This document shows, in pieces, positions 1 to 6,379 of a stretch of 15,981 nucleotides of DNA. Under the pieces are notes generated by a model. That model was not told the DNA's origin, ran no database searches, and saw only the letters and a program-made list of their open reading frames with translations. Source of the DNA: Thermoleophilia bacterium (GTDB lineage: Bacteria; Actinomycetota; Thermoleophilia; Gaiellales; Gaiellaceae); assembly GCA_025936595.1 (NCBI GenBank), contig JAICTB010000019.1, positions 1 through 15,981 of the forward strand, written 5' to 3'. A program made the position numbers and the translations under genes. How positions within the stretch are numbered: the first letter of the stretch is position 1; each line of letters begins with the position of its first letter.

Positions 1-752
1 CATACGGTCGCCTTGACGGTGGCGCTGCCGAGATACGCATCGACGACGGCGGCGTCCTTCATGACCGTCTCGGGCGCGCCGTCGGCGATCACGCGTCCCG
101 CGTCCATGCAGATCAGCCGCTCGGTCACCTGGACGAGCACGTGCACGATGTGCTCGATCCAGACGATCGCGACGTCGCGGCGGCGCACCTCGCGGATCGT
201 CTCGACGAGCGCCGCCGCCTCCGCGTCCGTGAGCCCGGCGCCGATCTCGTCGAGCAGGAGCACCTGCGGCTCGGTCGCAAGCGCACGGGCGAGCTCGAGC
301 CGCTTCCGGTGCAGCAGACCGAGTGACTCGGACATGCGGTTGGCGAGCGGCTCCAGCTCGCACAGCTCGAGCACCTCGGCGACGGCGCGGTAGGCATCGC
401 GGCCACGCCGGCCGGCCCCTGCGGAGGTCCCGACGAGGACGTTCTCGAACACGGTCATGCCGCCGAACGGCTTCGGCACCTGGTGCGCCCGTGCGATGCC
501 GAGCCGGCAGCGTGCCGCTGCCCCCGCCGATGTCACGTCCGCCCCGCGGAAGTGGATCGTGCCGGCGTCGAGACGCTGAGAGCCGGCGAAGACGCTGAGC
601 AGCGTCGTCTTCCCGGCTCCGTTGGGGCCGACGATGCCTACCGCATCGCCGGCCCGCAAGGTGAAGTCGACGTCGTCCAGCACGACGAGCGCGCCGAACC
701 GCTTTCTCAGTCCGGCAGCGGCGAGCAGCGCCGTGCCTTCGGCTTCCTGCAT
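1..752 (-). CDS. ABC importer ATP-binding protein (LivG type), essentially complete at the window edge
   Basis: This is the cytoplasmic ATPase of a branched-chain-amino-acid-type (HAAT) importer. Translation from ATG at 752 gives 250 residues. Walker A is GPNGAGKTT (42-50), the Q-loop Gln is near 91, Walker B is VLLLDE (164-169) and the H-loop His is 201. The usual LSGGQ-like signature is replaced by SESLGLLHRKRLELARAL around 141-158, so the C-loop is degenerate. The start codon shares one base with the stop of the upstream binding-protein gene (TGATG), which implies translational coupling. At the edge the frame ends in TG, while bases 3-1 read ATG. If the next base outside is A, this gene stops there and a downstream gene, probably the LivF-type ATPase, starts with an ATGA overlap. 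Family call is firm; the substrate (aromatic acid versus amino acid) is inferred only from context. Confidence 0.88.
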   Translation of the reverse strand, partial: MQEAEGTALLAAAGLRKRFGALVVLDDVDFTLRAGDAVGIVGPNGAGKTTLLSVFAGSQRLDAGTIHFRGADVTSAGAAARCRLGIARAHQVPKPFGGMTVFENVLVGTSAGAGRRGRDAYRAVAEVLELCELEPLANRMSESLGLLHRKRLELARALATEPQVLLLDEIGAGLTDAEAAALVETIREVRRRDVAIVWIEHIVHVLVQVTERLICMDAGRVIADGAPETVMKDAAVVDAYLGSATVKATV

Positions 753-2092
753 CAACCGGGGTAGGGCTTGAGCCTCGCCTGGATCGGGACGTGCGGATCG
801 CCGGAGTGCTCGCACAGGACGAAGTCGAGCGGGAACTTGCTCCCCTTCGGCTGCCGCACCCATTGCCCCCCGATGATCGGCGTGGTGACGACCGGCGGCA
901 CCGGGTTGTGCTTGCCACCCGTGCCCCAGTGCAGCTGCCCGGACGCGGTCGTCACGTTCAGGTGCGCGAACGCGCCCGCGACCTTGCTCTTGTCCTTCGG
1001 GTCGCCGGCCTTCTTCAGCACGGCCTGGGCGACGTCGAAGAGGGACATCGACGCGCCGAGCTGCTGATTCCATTGGCGGCCGGTCTTCTTCGTGTAGTTG
1101 TCGCCGATCTGCTTGGAGCTGAGGCCCGTCGCGGGCGACTTGTACGGGAAGTGAGGCGTCCAGTAGGCGCCGCTCGCGAGGTACGGGCCGAGCTTGCCGG
1201 ACGCAGCGATCTGCGACGGGAAGAGGCCGGTCTTCGCGAGCTGCGCGATCTTGCACATCTTCGTGTACCCCTGCTGCCCCGCCTGCTTCCAGAGGGTCGT
1301 GAAGTCGGGCGGGATGGGGGCGCAGTGGAAGATCTCGCACTGGTGCTTCTTGTAGAACGAGATCAGCGACGTGTAATCGGTCTGGCCGTCCTGGTAGCCG
1401 CCCGGATCGAAGACCTTGTAGCCGGCCTTCTTCAGCAGTGGGATCAGGCTCGAGCGGAACGCATTACCGTCGGTGTCGTTCGGGTACATCACGCCGACGT
1501 GCTTGTTCGTCTTCACCTGCGGCCACAGGTGCGTGTAGGCATCCGCGAACTGCTGGGTGCCGAAGCTGAACAGGAACGAGTAGCGGAACGGGTTCGGCCC
1601 GCCCGGCTTCGCGCCGCGGCCGAAGTAGAACGACTCCCACGGGTCGACCGTGCCCACGCACGGGACGCCCGCCGCCTCGCATGCGTCTGCGACCGGGTTG
1701 ACGACCTCCGGCGTGGACGTCACGAGCATGAGGTCGATGTGGTCCTTGTGGATGAGCTCGTTCGCGACCTGCGCAGCCTTTGCCGGGTCGGACTGCGTGT
1801 CCTTGTTGACGATCTGGACCCCGTAGTGCTTGCCGCCGACCTTGATCCCGTTGCGCCATGCGTGCCTGGCGAGGCCGATGATGTAGGGGTCGCCCTCGCC
1901 GAAGCCGGCGAGCGGCCCGGTGAGCGGGCTGACGAAGCCGAGCTTGATCGTGTTGCTTGCCTCCAGCGCGCGGGGGTGGGCCCAGATCGGCTCGGCCAGC
2001 GCTCCTGAGACTGCGATGCCCGCGGCACCTGCGCCGGCCCGCGTGAGCAGGCCTCGCCGCGTGAGCCGGCCCGTTTCGAATTCGTCAGGCAT
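752..2092 (-). CDS. ABC transporter substrate-binding protein, LivK/type 1 periplasmic-binding fold, Tat-exported
   Basis: This is the extracytoplasmic ligand receptor of the importer. The 446-residue product begins with a twin-arginine signal (TRRGLLTRAG, residues 11-20) and a short hydrophobic stretch ending near AHPRALEAS. The mature domain then starts IKLGFVSPLTGPLAGFGEGD, the typical first strand of LivK-like receptors. No lipobox Cys is seen, so anchoring is unclear. The start is supported by a strong Shine-Dalgarno run (plus-strand ccctcctcct, 2097-2106) just upstream. It precedes the ATPase gene with a one-base overlap and is divergent from iclR. LivK-type receptors are used for aromatic acids in other bacteria (for example CouP for coumarate/ferulate in Rhodopseudomonas). 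With a hydroxycinnamate operon about 2.3 kb away, an aromatic ligand is a reasonable inference, but no ligand residue proves it. Confidence 0.9.
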   Translation of the reverse strand: MPDEFETGRLTRRGLLTRAGAGAAGIAVSGALAEPIWAHPRALEASNTIKLGFVSPLTGPLAGFGEGDPYIIGLARHAWRNGIKVGGKHYGVQIVNKDTQSDPAKAAQVANELIHKDHIDLMLVTSTPEVVNPVADACEAAGVPCVGTVDPWESFYFGRGAKPGGPNPFRYSFLFSFGTQQFADAYTHLWPQVKTNKHVGVMYPNDTDGNAFRSSLIPLLKKAGYKVFDPGGYQDGQTDYTSLISFYKKHQCEIFHCAPIPPDFTTLWKQAGQQGYTKMCKIAQLAKTGLFPSQIAASGKLGPYLASGAYWTPHFPYKSPATGLSSKQIGDNYTKKTGRQWNQQLGASMSLFDVAQAVLKKAGDPKDKSKVAGAFAHLNVTTASGQLHWGTGGKHNPVPPVVTTPIIGGQWVRQPKGSKFPLDFVLCEHSGDPHVPIQARLKPYPG

Positions 2093-2142
2093 TCGACCCT
2101 CCTCCTGGTGGGATCTGCACGTCGGACGGCGGAACGGCTGCG

Positions 2143-2171
2143 ACGCTACGAGGTACGGGTCCGGCTGTCAA
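2143..2171 (-). promoter_or_regulatory. Sigma70-like promoter for the importer operon
   Basis: On the minus strand there is a perfect TTGACA -35 box (2171-2166), a 17-nt spacer and TAGCGT as -10 (2148-2143, fits TAnnnT). The predicted start near 2136 leaves a leader of about 45 nt that ends in the strong Shine-Dalgarno of the binding-protein gene. It lies about 17 bp inside the CTCGAAC/GTTCG element, so an IclR bound there would sit just upstream of the -35 box. Confidence 0.7.
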
Positions 2172-2187
2172 GACGCCGTCCCGACTA

Positions 2188-2207
2188 CTCGAACACCAGC
2201 GTTCGGG
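2188..2207. promoter_or_regulatory. Candidate IclR operator between iclR and the importer genes
   Basis: CTCGAAC (2188-2194) is followed after six bases by GTTCGGG (2201-2207). The CGAAC and GTTCG cores are inverted repeats. The element covers the likely -35 region of iclR and lies upstream of the importer promoter. CTCGAAC occurs again at the same distance from the -10 box in front of the 4430 operon, inside a perfect palindrome. Binding by the adjacent IclR protein is inferred. Confidence 0.45.
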
Positions 2208-2217
2208 TCCCTAGTAT
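2189..2217 (+). promoter_or_regulatory. iclR promoter, leaderless architecture
   Basis: TAGTAT (2212-2217) lies 7 nt before the ATG at 2225, the spacing expected if transcription starts on the start codon. TCGAAC (2189-2194) is 17 nt upstream of it and could serve as a weak -35. No Shine-Dalgarno sequence precedes the ATG, which supports leaderless translation and rules against longer upstream starts. Confidence 0.6.
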
Positions 2218-2224
2218 CTCGCGC

Positions 2225-3025
2225 ATGCTCGAACGCAGCTCTCCCGGCTCGGCGTACTCGCAGTCGCTCGAGCGCGGGCTGGCGATCCTGTCGGCGTTCC
2301 GCTCGGGCCGGCCGCTGCTCGGGGTGAGCGAGATCGGCCGTGAGATCGGCCTCGGCCGCAGCACGACGCACCGCTACGTCGCGACGCTTGCGACGCTCGG
2401 TTACCTGCAGCAGGACGTCGCGACGAAGAAGTATCGCCTCGGCCCGCGCGTGCTCGATCTCGGCTTCTCGGCGATCAACTCGATGGAGCTGCGCGAGGTT
2501 GCTGCGCCGCACCTCCGCCGGTTGAGCGACGAGACCGGCTACACCGTGAACATGGCGATCCTCGACGGGCTCGACATCGTCTACGTCGAGCGGTGCCGCA
2601 GCACGCAGGCGGGCCAGCGCGAGATCGACCTCAACTTGCACGTCGGTGCGCGGCTGCCCGCGTACTGCACCTCGCTCGGCAAGGTGCTGCTCGCGTGGCT
2701 GCCGCCGGCGGAGCAGTCGGCAGCGCTCGCCGGGATCGACTTCAGCCGCCGCGGGCCGAACACGATCACCTCGCGCTCCGCGCTCGTGGCCGAGCTGAAG
2801 CGCGTGCGCGCGGACGGGTTCGCGATCAACAACGAGGAGCTCGCGTACGGGCTGCGCTCGATCGCGGCCGCCATCCTGGACCATGACGGCTCGGCGGTCG
2901 CGGCCCTGAACCTTGCGGTGCACAGCTCGATGGTGTCGATGGAGGACCTCACGGCCAGGCTGAGCGAGACGGTGCGCCGGGCGGCCGGCGAAATCTCCGC
3001 GCACCTTGGCTACCGCCCCGCCTAG
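2225..3025 (+). CDS. IclR-family transcriptional regulator
   Basis: This is a 266-residue DNA-binding regulator, the usual IclR length. The N-terminus has the family's winged helix (SLERGLAILSAF, then LGVSEIGREIGLGRSTTHRYVATLATLGYLQQ, then KKYRLGPRVLDLG). The rest matches the effector domain with the ARLPAYCTSLGKVLLAW and FAINNEELAYGLRSIAAAI segments. I chose ATG 2225 over an in-frame start at 2108: the extra 39 residues are basic and low in similarity, and a -10 box (TAGTAT) lies in that stretch. It is transcribed divergently from the importer and ends 8 bp from the convergent amidase gene. IclR members commonly control aromatic catabolism (PcaR, PobR), so control of the importer, and perhaps the 4430 operon, is likely but inferred from shared sites. 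Confidence 0.92.
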   Translation: MLERSSPGSAYSQSLERGLAILSAFRSGRPLLGVSEIGREIGLGRSTTHRYVATLATLGYLQQDVATKKYRLGPRVLDLGFSAINSMELREVAAPHLRRLSDETGYTVNMAILDGLDIVYVERCRSTQAGQREIDLNLHVGARLPAYCTSLGKVLLAWLPPAEQSAALAGIDFSRRGPNTITSRSALVAELKRVRADGFAINNEELAYGLRSIAAAILDHDGSAVAALNLAVHSSMVSMEDLTARLSETVRRAAGEISAHLGYRPA

Positions 3026-3033
3026 AGACGAGC

Positions 3034-4365
3034 TCACGGCGACACCGGCCCGAGCGCTCCTTCGAGCGCGATGCCGGCGGCGAGCAGGTCCCACTCGGTG
3101 CCCGGCGGCCCGATGAGCGAGACGCTCGTCGGCAGGCCGCTGCGCGTGCCGAGGCCCGCCGGCAGCGTGACGACGGGGAAGCCCGTCCAGTCCCAGTAAT
3201 GCGTCAGGGAGATCTCGGCGACGTCCGTGAACGGCTTGTCGTATCCGTGTCCGCGCTCGCGCGCGACGATCGGCACGGTGGGCTCGACGAGCGCGTCGAT
3301 CGCGTGCGCATCGAACCAGTCGACCCACTCCGCCTGCAGCTCGGCGCGCTCCTCCTGCAACGCGACATACTCCTCCGCGGTCATCGCGCGCTCCTCGGCG
3401 TGCTGGAGGAAGCCGCGCGTGGAGGGCCGGTACAGCGCGCGCCGCTCCGCGAGGCCGCGGTGGTAGACGAGCATGCCGGCGCAGAGAAGGTCGAGGAGGT
3501 CGAGCCCGAGGTCGAGCCGAACTGGGGGCGCAGGCACCGAGACGACCTGGAGGTGCGCGCACGCCCGCTCGAAGTTCTCGGCCACGTCCGGATCGAGGTC
3601 GGCGATCCGGGGCGAGAGAGCGACTCGCCGCAGCGGGCGGCGCTCGTCCGGCGGACGGACGCTTGCCATCGCGGCGAGCAGCGGCTCGCAGTCGGTGACG
3701 CTGCGCGCCATCGGCCCGGCGTGGTCGAGCGTCGGGCCGAGCGGCACGATCCCGCGAATCGGCACCGATCCGAGCGTCGGCTTCACAGTCGCTGTCCCGC
3801 AGAGCGCGGAGGGAATGCGGAGCGAGCCGGCAGTGTCCGTTCCGGTCGCGGCAGGTGTCGTGCGCGACGCGAGCGCCGCCGCCGAGCCGCCGCTCGAGCC
3901 GCCGGCGGAGCGGGCGAGGTCCCACGGGTTGCCGACCTGGTCCGTGGTGCCGCCGGCTGCGAACTCGTGCGTGTGCACGTGACCGAGCAGCACCATTCCT
4001 TCCGCCTCCAACCGCGCCCAGGCGTCGCAGCTGCGCAGCGGCTCCTCGTCGAGCGCGCGGCTCGACGCGGTCAACGGCAGCCCTTCGACTGCGTAGAGAT
4101 CCTTGAGGCCGATCGGGATCCCGCACAGGAGCGGCGCGCCGCCCGCGGCCAGGCGCGCGTCGGCGCGGGCTGCCGCCTCCCGCGCCTCCTCCTCGTAGAC
4201 GCGCACCCACGCGTTCACGGAGCTCGCGTCGCCGTCGAAGCTTCGGCGTCCGTCGCGCTCCGCGATCCGGGCGAGGCACGCGTCGACGAGCTCGCGGGCG
4301 GAGAGCCGGCGCGAGGACAGCAGCTCGGCCGCGTCGAGCACGCCGAGGTCGGCCGCGTCGCTCAT
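3034..4365 (-). CDS. Amidase-signature family hydrolase
   Basis: This 443-residue cytoplasmic enzyme has the full amidase-signature catalytic set: Lys88 in GIPIGLKDLY, cis-Ser157 in AGGSSGGSAAALA and nucleophile Ser181 in GTDTAGSLRIPS. The 24-residue spacing between the two serines is that of FAAH and malonamidase. It hydrolyses C-N bonds of an amide; substrate is not predictable, and it lacks the operon context of GatA, so a tRNA amidotransferase subunit is unlikely. It runs convergent to iclR with 8 bp between the stops and divergent from the hydroxycinnamate operon across 64 bp. No clear Shine-Dalgarno precedes ATG 4365. A poor -10-like GATGAT lies 6 nt upstream, so this too may be leaderless. 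A role on amide-linked hydroxycinnamates (such as feruloyl amides) is attractive given the neighbours but purely speculative. Confidence 0.88.
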   Translation of the reverse strand: MSDAADLGVLDAAELLSSRRLSARELVDACLARIAERDGRRSFDGDASSVNAWVRVYEEEAREAAARADARLAAGGAPLLCGIPIGLKDLYAVEGLPLTASSRALDEEPLRSCDAWARLEAEGMVLLGHVHTHEFAAGGTTDQVGNPWDLARSAGGSSGGSAAALASRTTPAATGTDTAGSLRIPSALCGTATVKPTLGSVPIRGIVPLGPTLDHAGPMARSVTDCEPLLAAMASVRPPDERRPLRRVALSPRIADLDPDVAENFERACAHLQVVSVPAPPVRLDLGLDLLDLLCAGMLVYHRGLAERRALYRPSTRGFLQHAEERAMTAEEYVALQEERAELQAEWVDWFDAHAIDALVEPTVPIVARERGHGYDKPFTDVAEISLTHYWDWTGFPVVTLPAGLGTRSGLPTSVSLIGPPGTEWDLLAAGIALEGALGPVSP

Positions 4366-4382
4366 CGCGCGATCATCGCATC

Positions 4383-4401
4383 CGTTCGAGAACCTCGAAC
4401 G
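4383..4401. promoter_or_regulatory. Perfect 19-bp palindrome in the divergent amidase/hydroxycinnamate promoter region
   Basis: CGTTCGAG, then AAC, then CTCGAACG: two perfect 8-bp inverted arms. The right arm overlaps the -35 position of the operon starting at 4430, and the left arm lies in the upstream region of the divergent amidase. It shares the CTCGAAC/GTTCGAG half-sites with the iclR promoter (2188-2207), making it a candidate operator for the same IclR. Confidence 0.6.
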
Positions 4402-4423
4402 CCTTCCCGCTCCGTGGTATAAG
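4395..4423 (+). promoter_or_regulatory. Leaderless promoter of the hydroxycinnamate operon
   Basis: TCGAAC (4395-4400), a 17-nt spacer and TATAAG (4418-4423) lie 6 nt before the GTG start at 4430. There is no Shine-Dalgarno. The box sequence and spacing are the same as at iclR (TCGAAC, N17, TAGTAT). The -35 is embedded in the 19-bp palindrome, a layout suited to repression. Confidence 0.6.
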
Positions 4424-4429
4424 CGCGCC

Positions 4430-5548
4430 GTGGCGCTCCGCGACGCACCGCCCTTCCGCGCCGACCACGTCGGCAGCCTGCTCCGCCCGCCCGCGCTCCT
4501 GCAGGCGCGCGAGGATCACGCCGCCGGCCGCATCGACGGGGCAACGCTGCGAGGCTTCGAGGACGAGGCGATCCGCGAGGTCGTGCGGATGCAGGAGGAC
4601 GTCGGGCTTCGCTCGGCGACCGACGGCGAGTTCCGCCGCGCGTCGTGGCACATGGACTTCATCTACCAGCTCGACGGGATCGAGAAGGACGCCGGGCACA
4701 TCTCCGTCAGGTTCTTCAACCCGCAGGGCGAGATCGAGTTCACGCCCGCGGCGCTACACGTGAACGGCAAGCTTGGCGTCTCGCGGACGATCTTCGGCGA
4801 CGACTTCGCGTTCCTGCAGGAGACGGTGACGCGCAATGTCCCGAAGCTGACGATCCCGTCGCCGAGCATGGTCCACTACCGCGGGGGCCGGGCTGCGATC
4901 GACGAGAGCCTGTACCCGGATCTCGATTCGTTCTGGGCAGACCTGACCGCCGCGTACCGCGAGCAGGTGCGCCGGGTGGGCGAGCTGGGCTGCCGCTATC
5001 TCCAGTTCGACGACACGAGCCTCGCGTATCTGAACGACCCGCACCAGCGGGACTACGTCGCCTCGATCGGCGGCGATCCCGATCGCCAGCACGTCGAGTA
5101 CATCCACCACATCAACGAGGCGCTCGCCGGCAGGCCCGAGGGCATGGCGGTGACGACGCACATGTGCCGCGGCAACTTCCGCTCCTCCTGGGCGGCCGAG
5201 GGCTCATACGACTTCGTCGCCGAGGCGTTGTTCAGCGAGCTCGACGTCGACGGTTTCTTCATGGAGTGGGACGACGAGCGCTCCGGCGGGTTCGAGCCGC
5301 TCCGCTTCCTGCCGAAGGGCAAGGTCGTCGTGCTCGGTCTCGTCACGACGAAGCGCGGTGAGCTCGAGCAGAAGGACGAGCTGAAGCGGCGGATCGAGGA
5401 GGCGAGCCGCTTCGCCGACCTCGAGCAGCTCTGCCTGTCTCCGCAGTGCGGCTTCTCCTCGACGGTCGAGGGCAACGTGCTCTCCTACGAGGAGGAGGTC
5501 GCCAAGCTGCGGCTGATCGTCGAGACCGCCGCCGAAGTCTGGGGCTAG
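4430..5548 (+). CDS. MetE C-terminal-like zinc-dependent methyl/alkyl transferase family protein
   Basis: The 372-residue product belongs to the UROD/MetE-like barrel family (cobalamin-independent methionine synthase II-like), equal to only the catalytic C-terminal half of MetE. The N-terminus has the family hallmark ADHVGSLLRPPALL (11-24). The zinc ligands of MetE are all present: His244 and Cys246 in THMCRGNF, a Glu near 279 in FFMEWDD, and Cys340 in LSPQCGFSS. Such proteins activate a thiol for alkylation; relatives include methionine synthases and epoxyalkane:coenzyme M transferase. The GTG start fits the leaderless -10 box. It is the first gene of the operon, with its stop immediately followed by the hydratase/lyase ATG. 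True methionine synthesis is unlikely in this setting. A role in accepting methyl groups from methoxylated aromatics, or in thiol addition to an electrophilic intermediate, is inference. Confidence 0.82.
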   Translation: MALRDAPPFRADHVGSLLRPPALLQAREDHAAGRIDGATLRGFEDEAIREVVRMQEDVGLRSATDGEFRRASWHMDFIYQLDGIEKDAGHISVRFFNPQGEIEFTPAALHVNGKLGVSRTIFGDDFAFLQETVTRNVPKLTIPSPSMVHYRGGRAAIDESLYPDLDSFWADLTAAYREQVRRVGELGCRYLQFDDTSLAYLNDPHQRDYVASIGGDPDRQHVEYIHHINEALAGRPEGMAVTTHMCRGNFRSSWAAEGSYDFVAEALFSELDVDGFFMEWDDERSGGFEPLRFLPKGKVVVLGLVTTKRGELEQKDELKRRIEEASRFADLEQLCLSPQCGFSSTVEGNVLSYEEEVAKLRLIVETAAEVWG

Positions 5549-6379
5549 ATGCGCGGGCGGTCCTGGCAGACAGTGCGCGTGGAGCTCGACGGCGGGATCG
5601 CCTGGGTCGAGCTCAACCGGCCCGACAAGCGAAACGCGATGAACCCGACGCTCAACAGCGAGATGGTCGAGGTGCTGCTCGCGCTCGACGCCGACGACGC
5701 GTGCGGGCTGCTCGTCCTCACCGGCGCCGGCGACTCGTTCTCCGCGGGGATGGACCTGAAGGAGTACTTCCGCGAGGTCGACGAGCAGGCCGAGCACGTG
5801 CAGCGGCGCGTCCGCCGCGACGCGAACTACTGGCAGTGGCGCCTGCTGCGTACGTACGCCAAGCCGACGATCGCCATGGTGAACGGCTGGTGCTTCGGGG
5901 GCGCGTTCACTCCGCTCTGCGCATGCGACCTCGCGATCGCCGCCGATGAGGCGACGTTTGGCCTGTCGGAGATCAACTGGGGAATCCCGCCCGGCAGTCT
6001 CGTCAGCCGCGGCCTCGCCGAGACGGTCGGAGTCCGCGAGGCGCTGCTCTACATCATGACCGGGAGGACGTTCGACGGGCGCAAGGCGGCAGAGATGGGT
6101 CTCGTCAACTCGAGCGTGCCGCGCGAGCGGCTGCGCGCCGAAGTCGAGGCGCTTGCCCGTGAGCTGCTCGACAAGAACCCCGTCGTGCTGCGCGCTGCCA
6201 AGCTCGGCTTCAAGCACGCGCAGACGATGAGCTGGGACACCGCCGAGGACTACCTCTACGCGAAGCTCGAGCAGTCGCAGTTCCTCGACCGCACACACGG
6301 CCGCGAACAGGGGCTCTCGCAGTTCCTCGACGAGAAGTCGATCCGGCCGGGGCTCGAGACGTATCGCCCCGAAGCGTGA
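5549..6379 (+). CDS. ech: p-Hydroxycinnamoyl-CoA hydratase/lyase (feruloyl-CoA hydratase/lyase)
   Basis: This enzyme hydrates feruloyl-, coumaroyl- or caffeoyl-CoA and cleaves the product by retro-aldol to the benzaldehyde (vanillin, 4-hydroxybenzaldehyde) and acetyl-CoA. The 276-residue crotonase-fold protein follows the Pseudomonas HCHL sequence closely as I recall it, with the specific blocks AGMDLKEYFREVD (67-78), YAKPTIAMVNGWCFGG (103-118), ATFGLSEINWGIPPG (135-149) and EDYLYAKL (233-240). Residues equivalent to HCHL Met70, Tyr75, Glu143, Trp146 and Tyr239 are present (68, 73, 141, 144, 237); HCHL Ser123 is Thr121 here. The C-terminal tail REQGLSQFLDEKSIRPGL is also typical of HCHL rather than fatty-acid enoyl-CoA hydratases. 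It abuts the upstream stop with no gap and overlaps the downstream synthetase start by four bases (GTGA). Confidence 0.92.
   Translation: MRGRSWQTVRVELDGGIAWVELNRPDKRNAMNPTLNSEMVEVLLALDADDACGLLVLTGAGDSFSAGMDLKEYFREVDEQAEHVQRRVRRDANYWQWRLLRTYAKPTIAMVNGWCFGGAFTPLCACDLAIAADEATFGLSEINWGIPPGSLVSRGLAETVGVREALLYIMTGRTFDGRKAAEMGLVNSSVPRERLRAEVEALARELLDKNPVVLRAAKLGFKHAQTMSWDTAEDYLYAKLEQSQFLDRTHGREQGLSQFLDEKSIRPGLETYRPEA

Noticed and set aside
2108..2224. A 39-residue N-terminal extension of the IclR protein from an upstream in-frame ATG
   Set aside because: The segment holds the importer promoter on the other strand and the TAGTAT box of iclR itself, has no family similarity, and IclR proteins normally begin close to ATG 2225.
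2168..4279. A 703-codon open frame opposite iclR and across the amidase
   Set aside because: It is Arg/Ala-rich shadow coding produced by high GC; both real genes in the span have family motifs and this frame has none.
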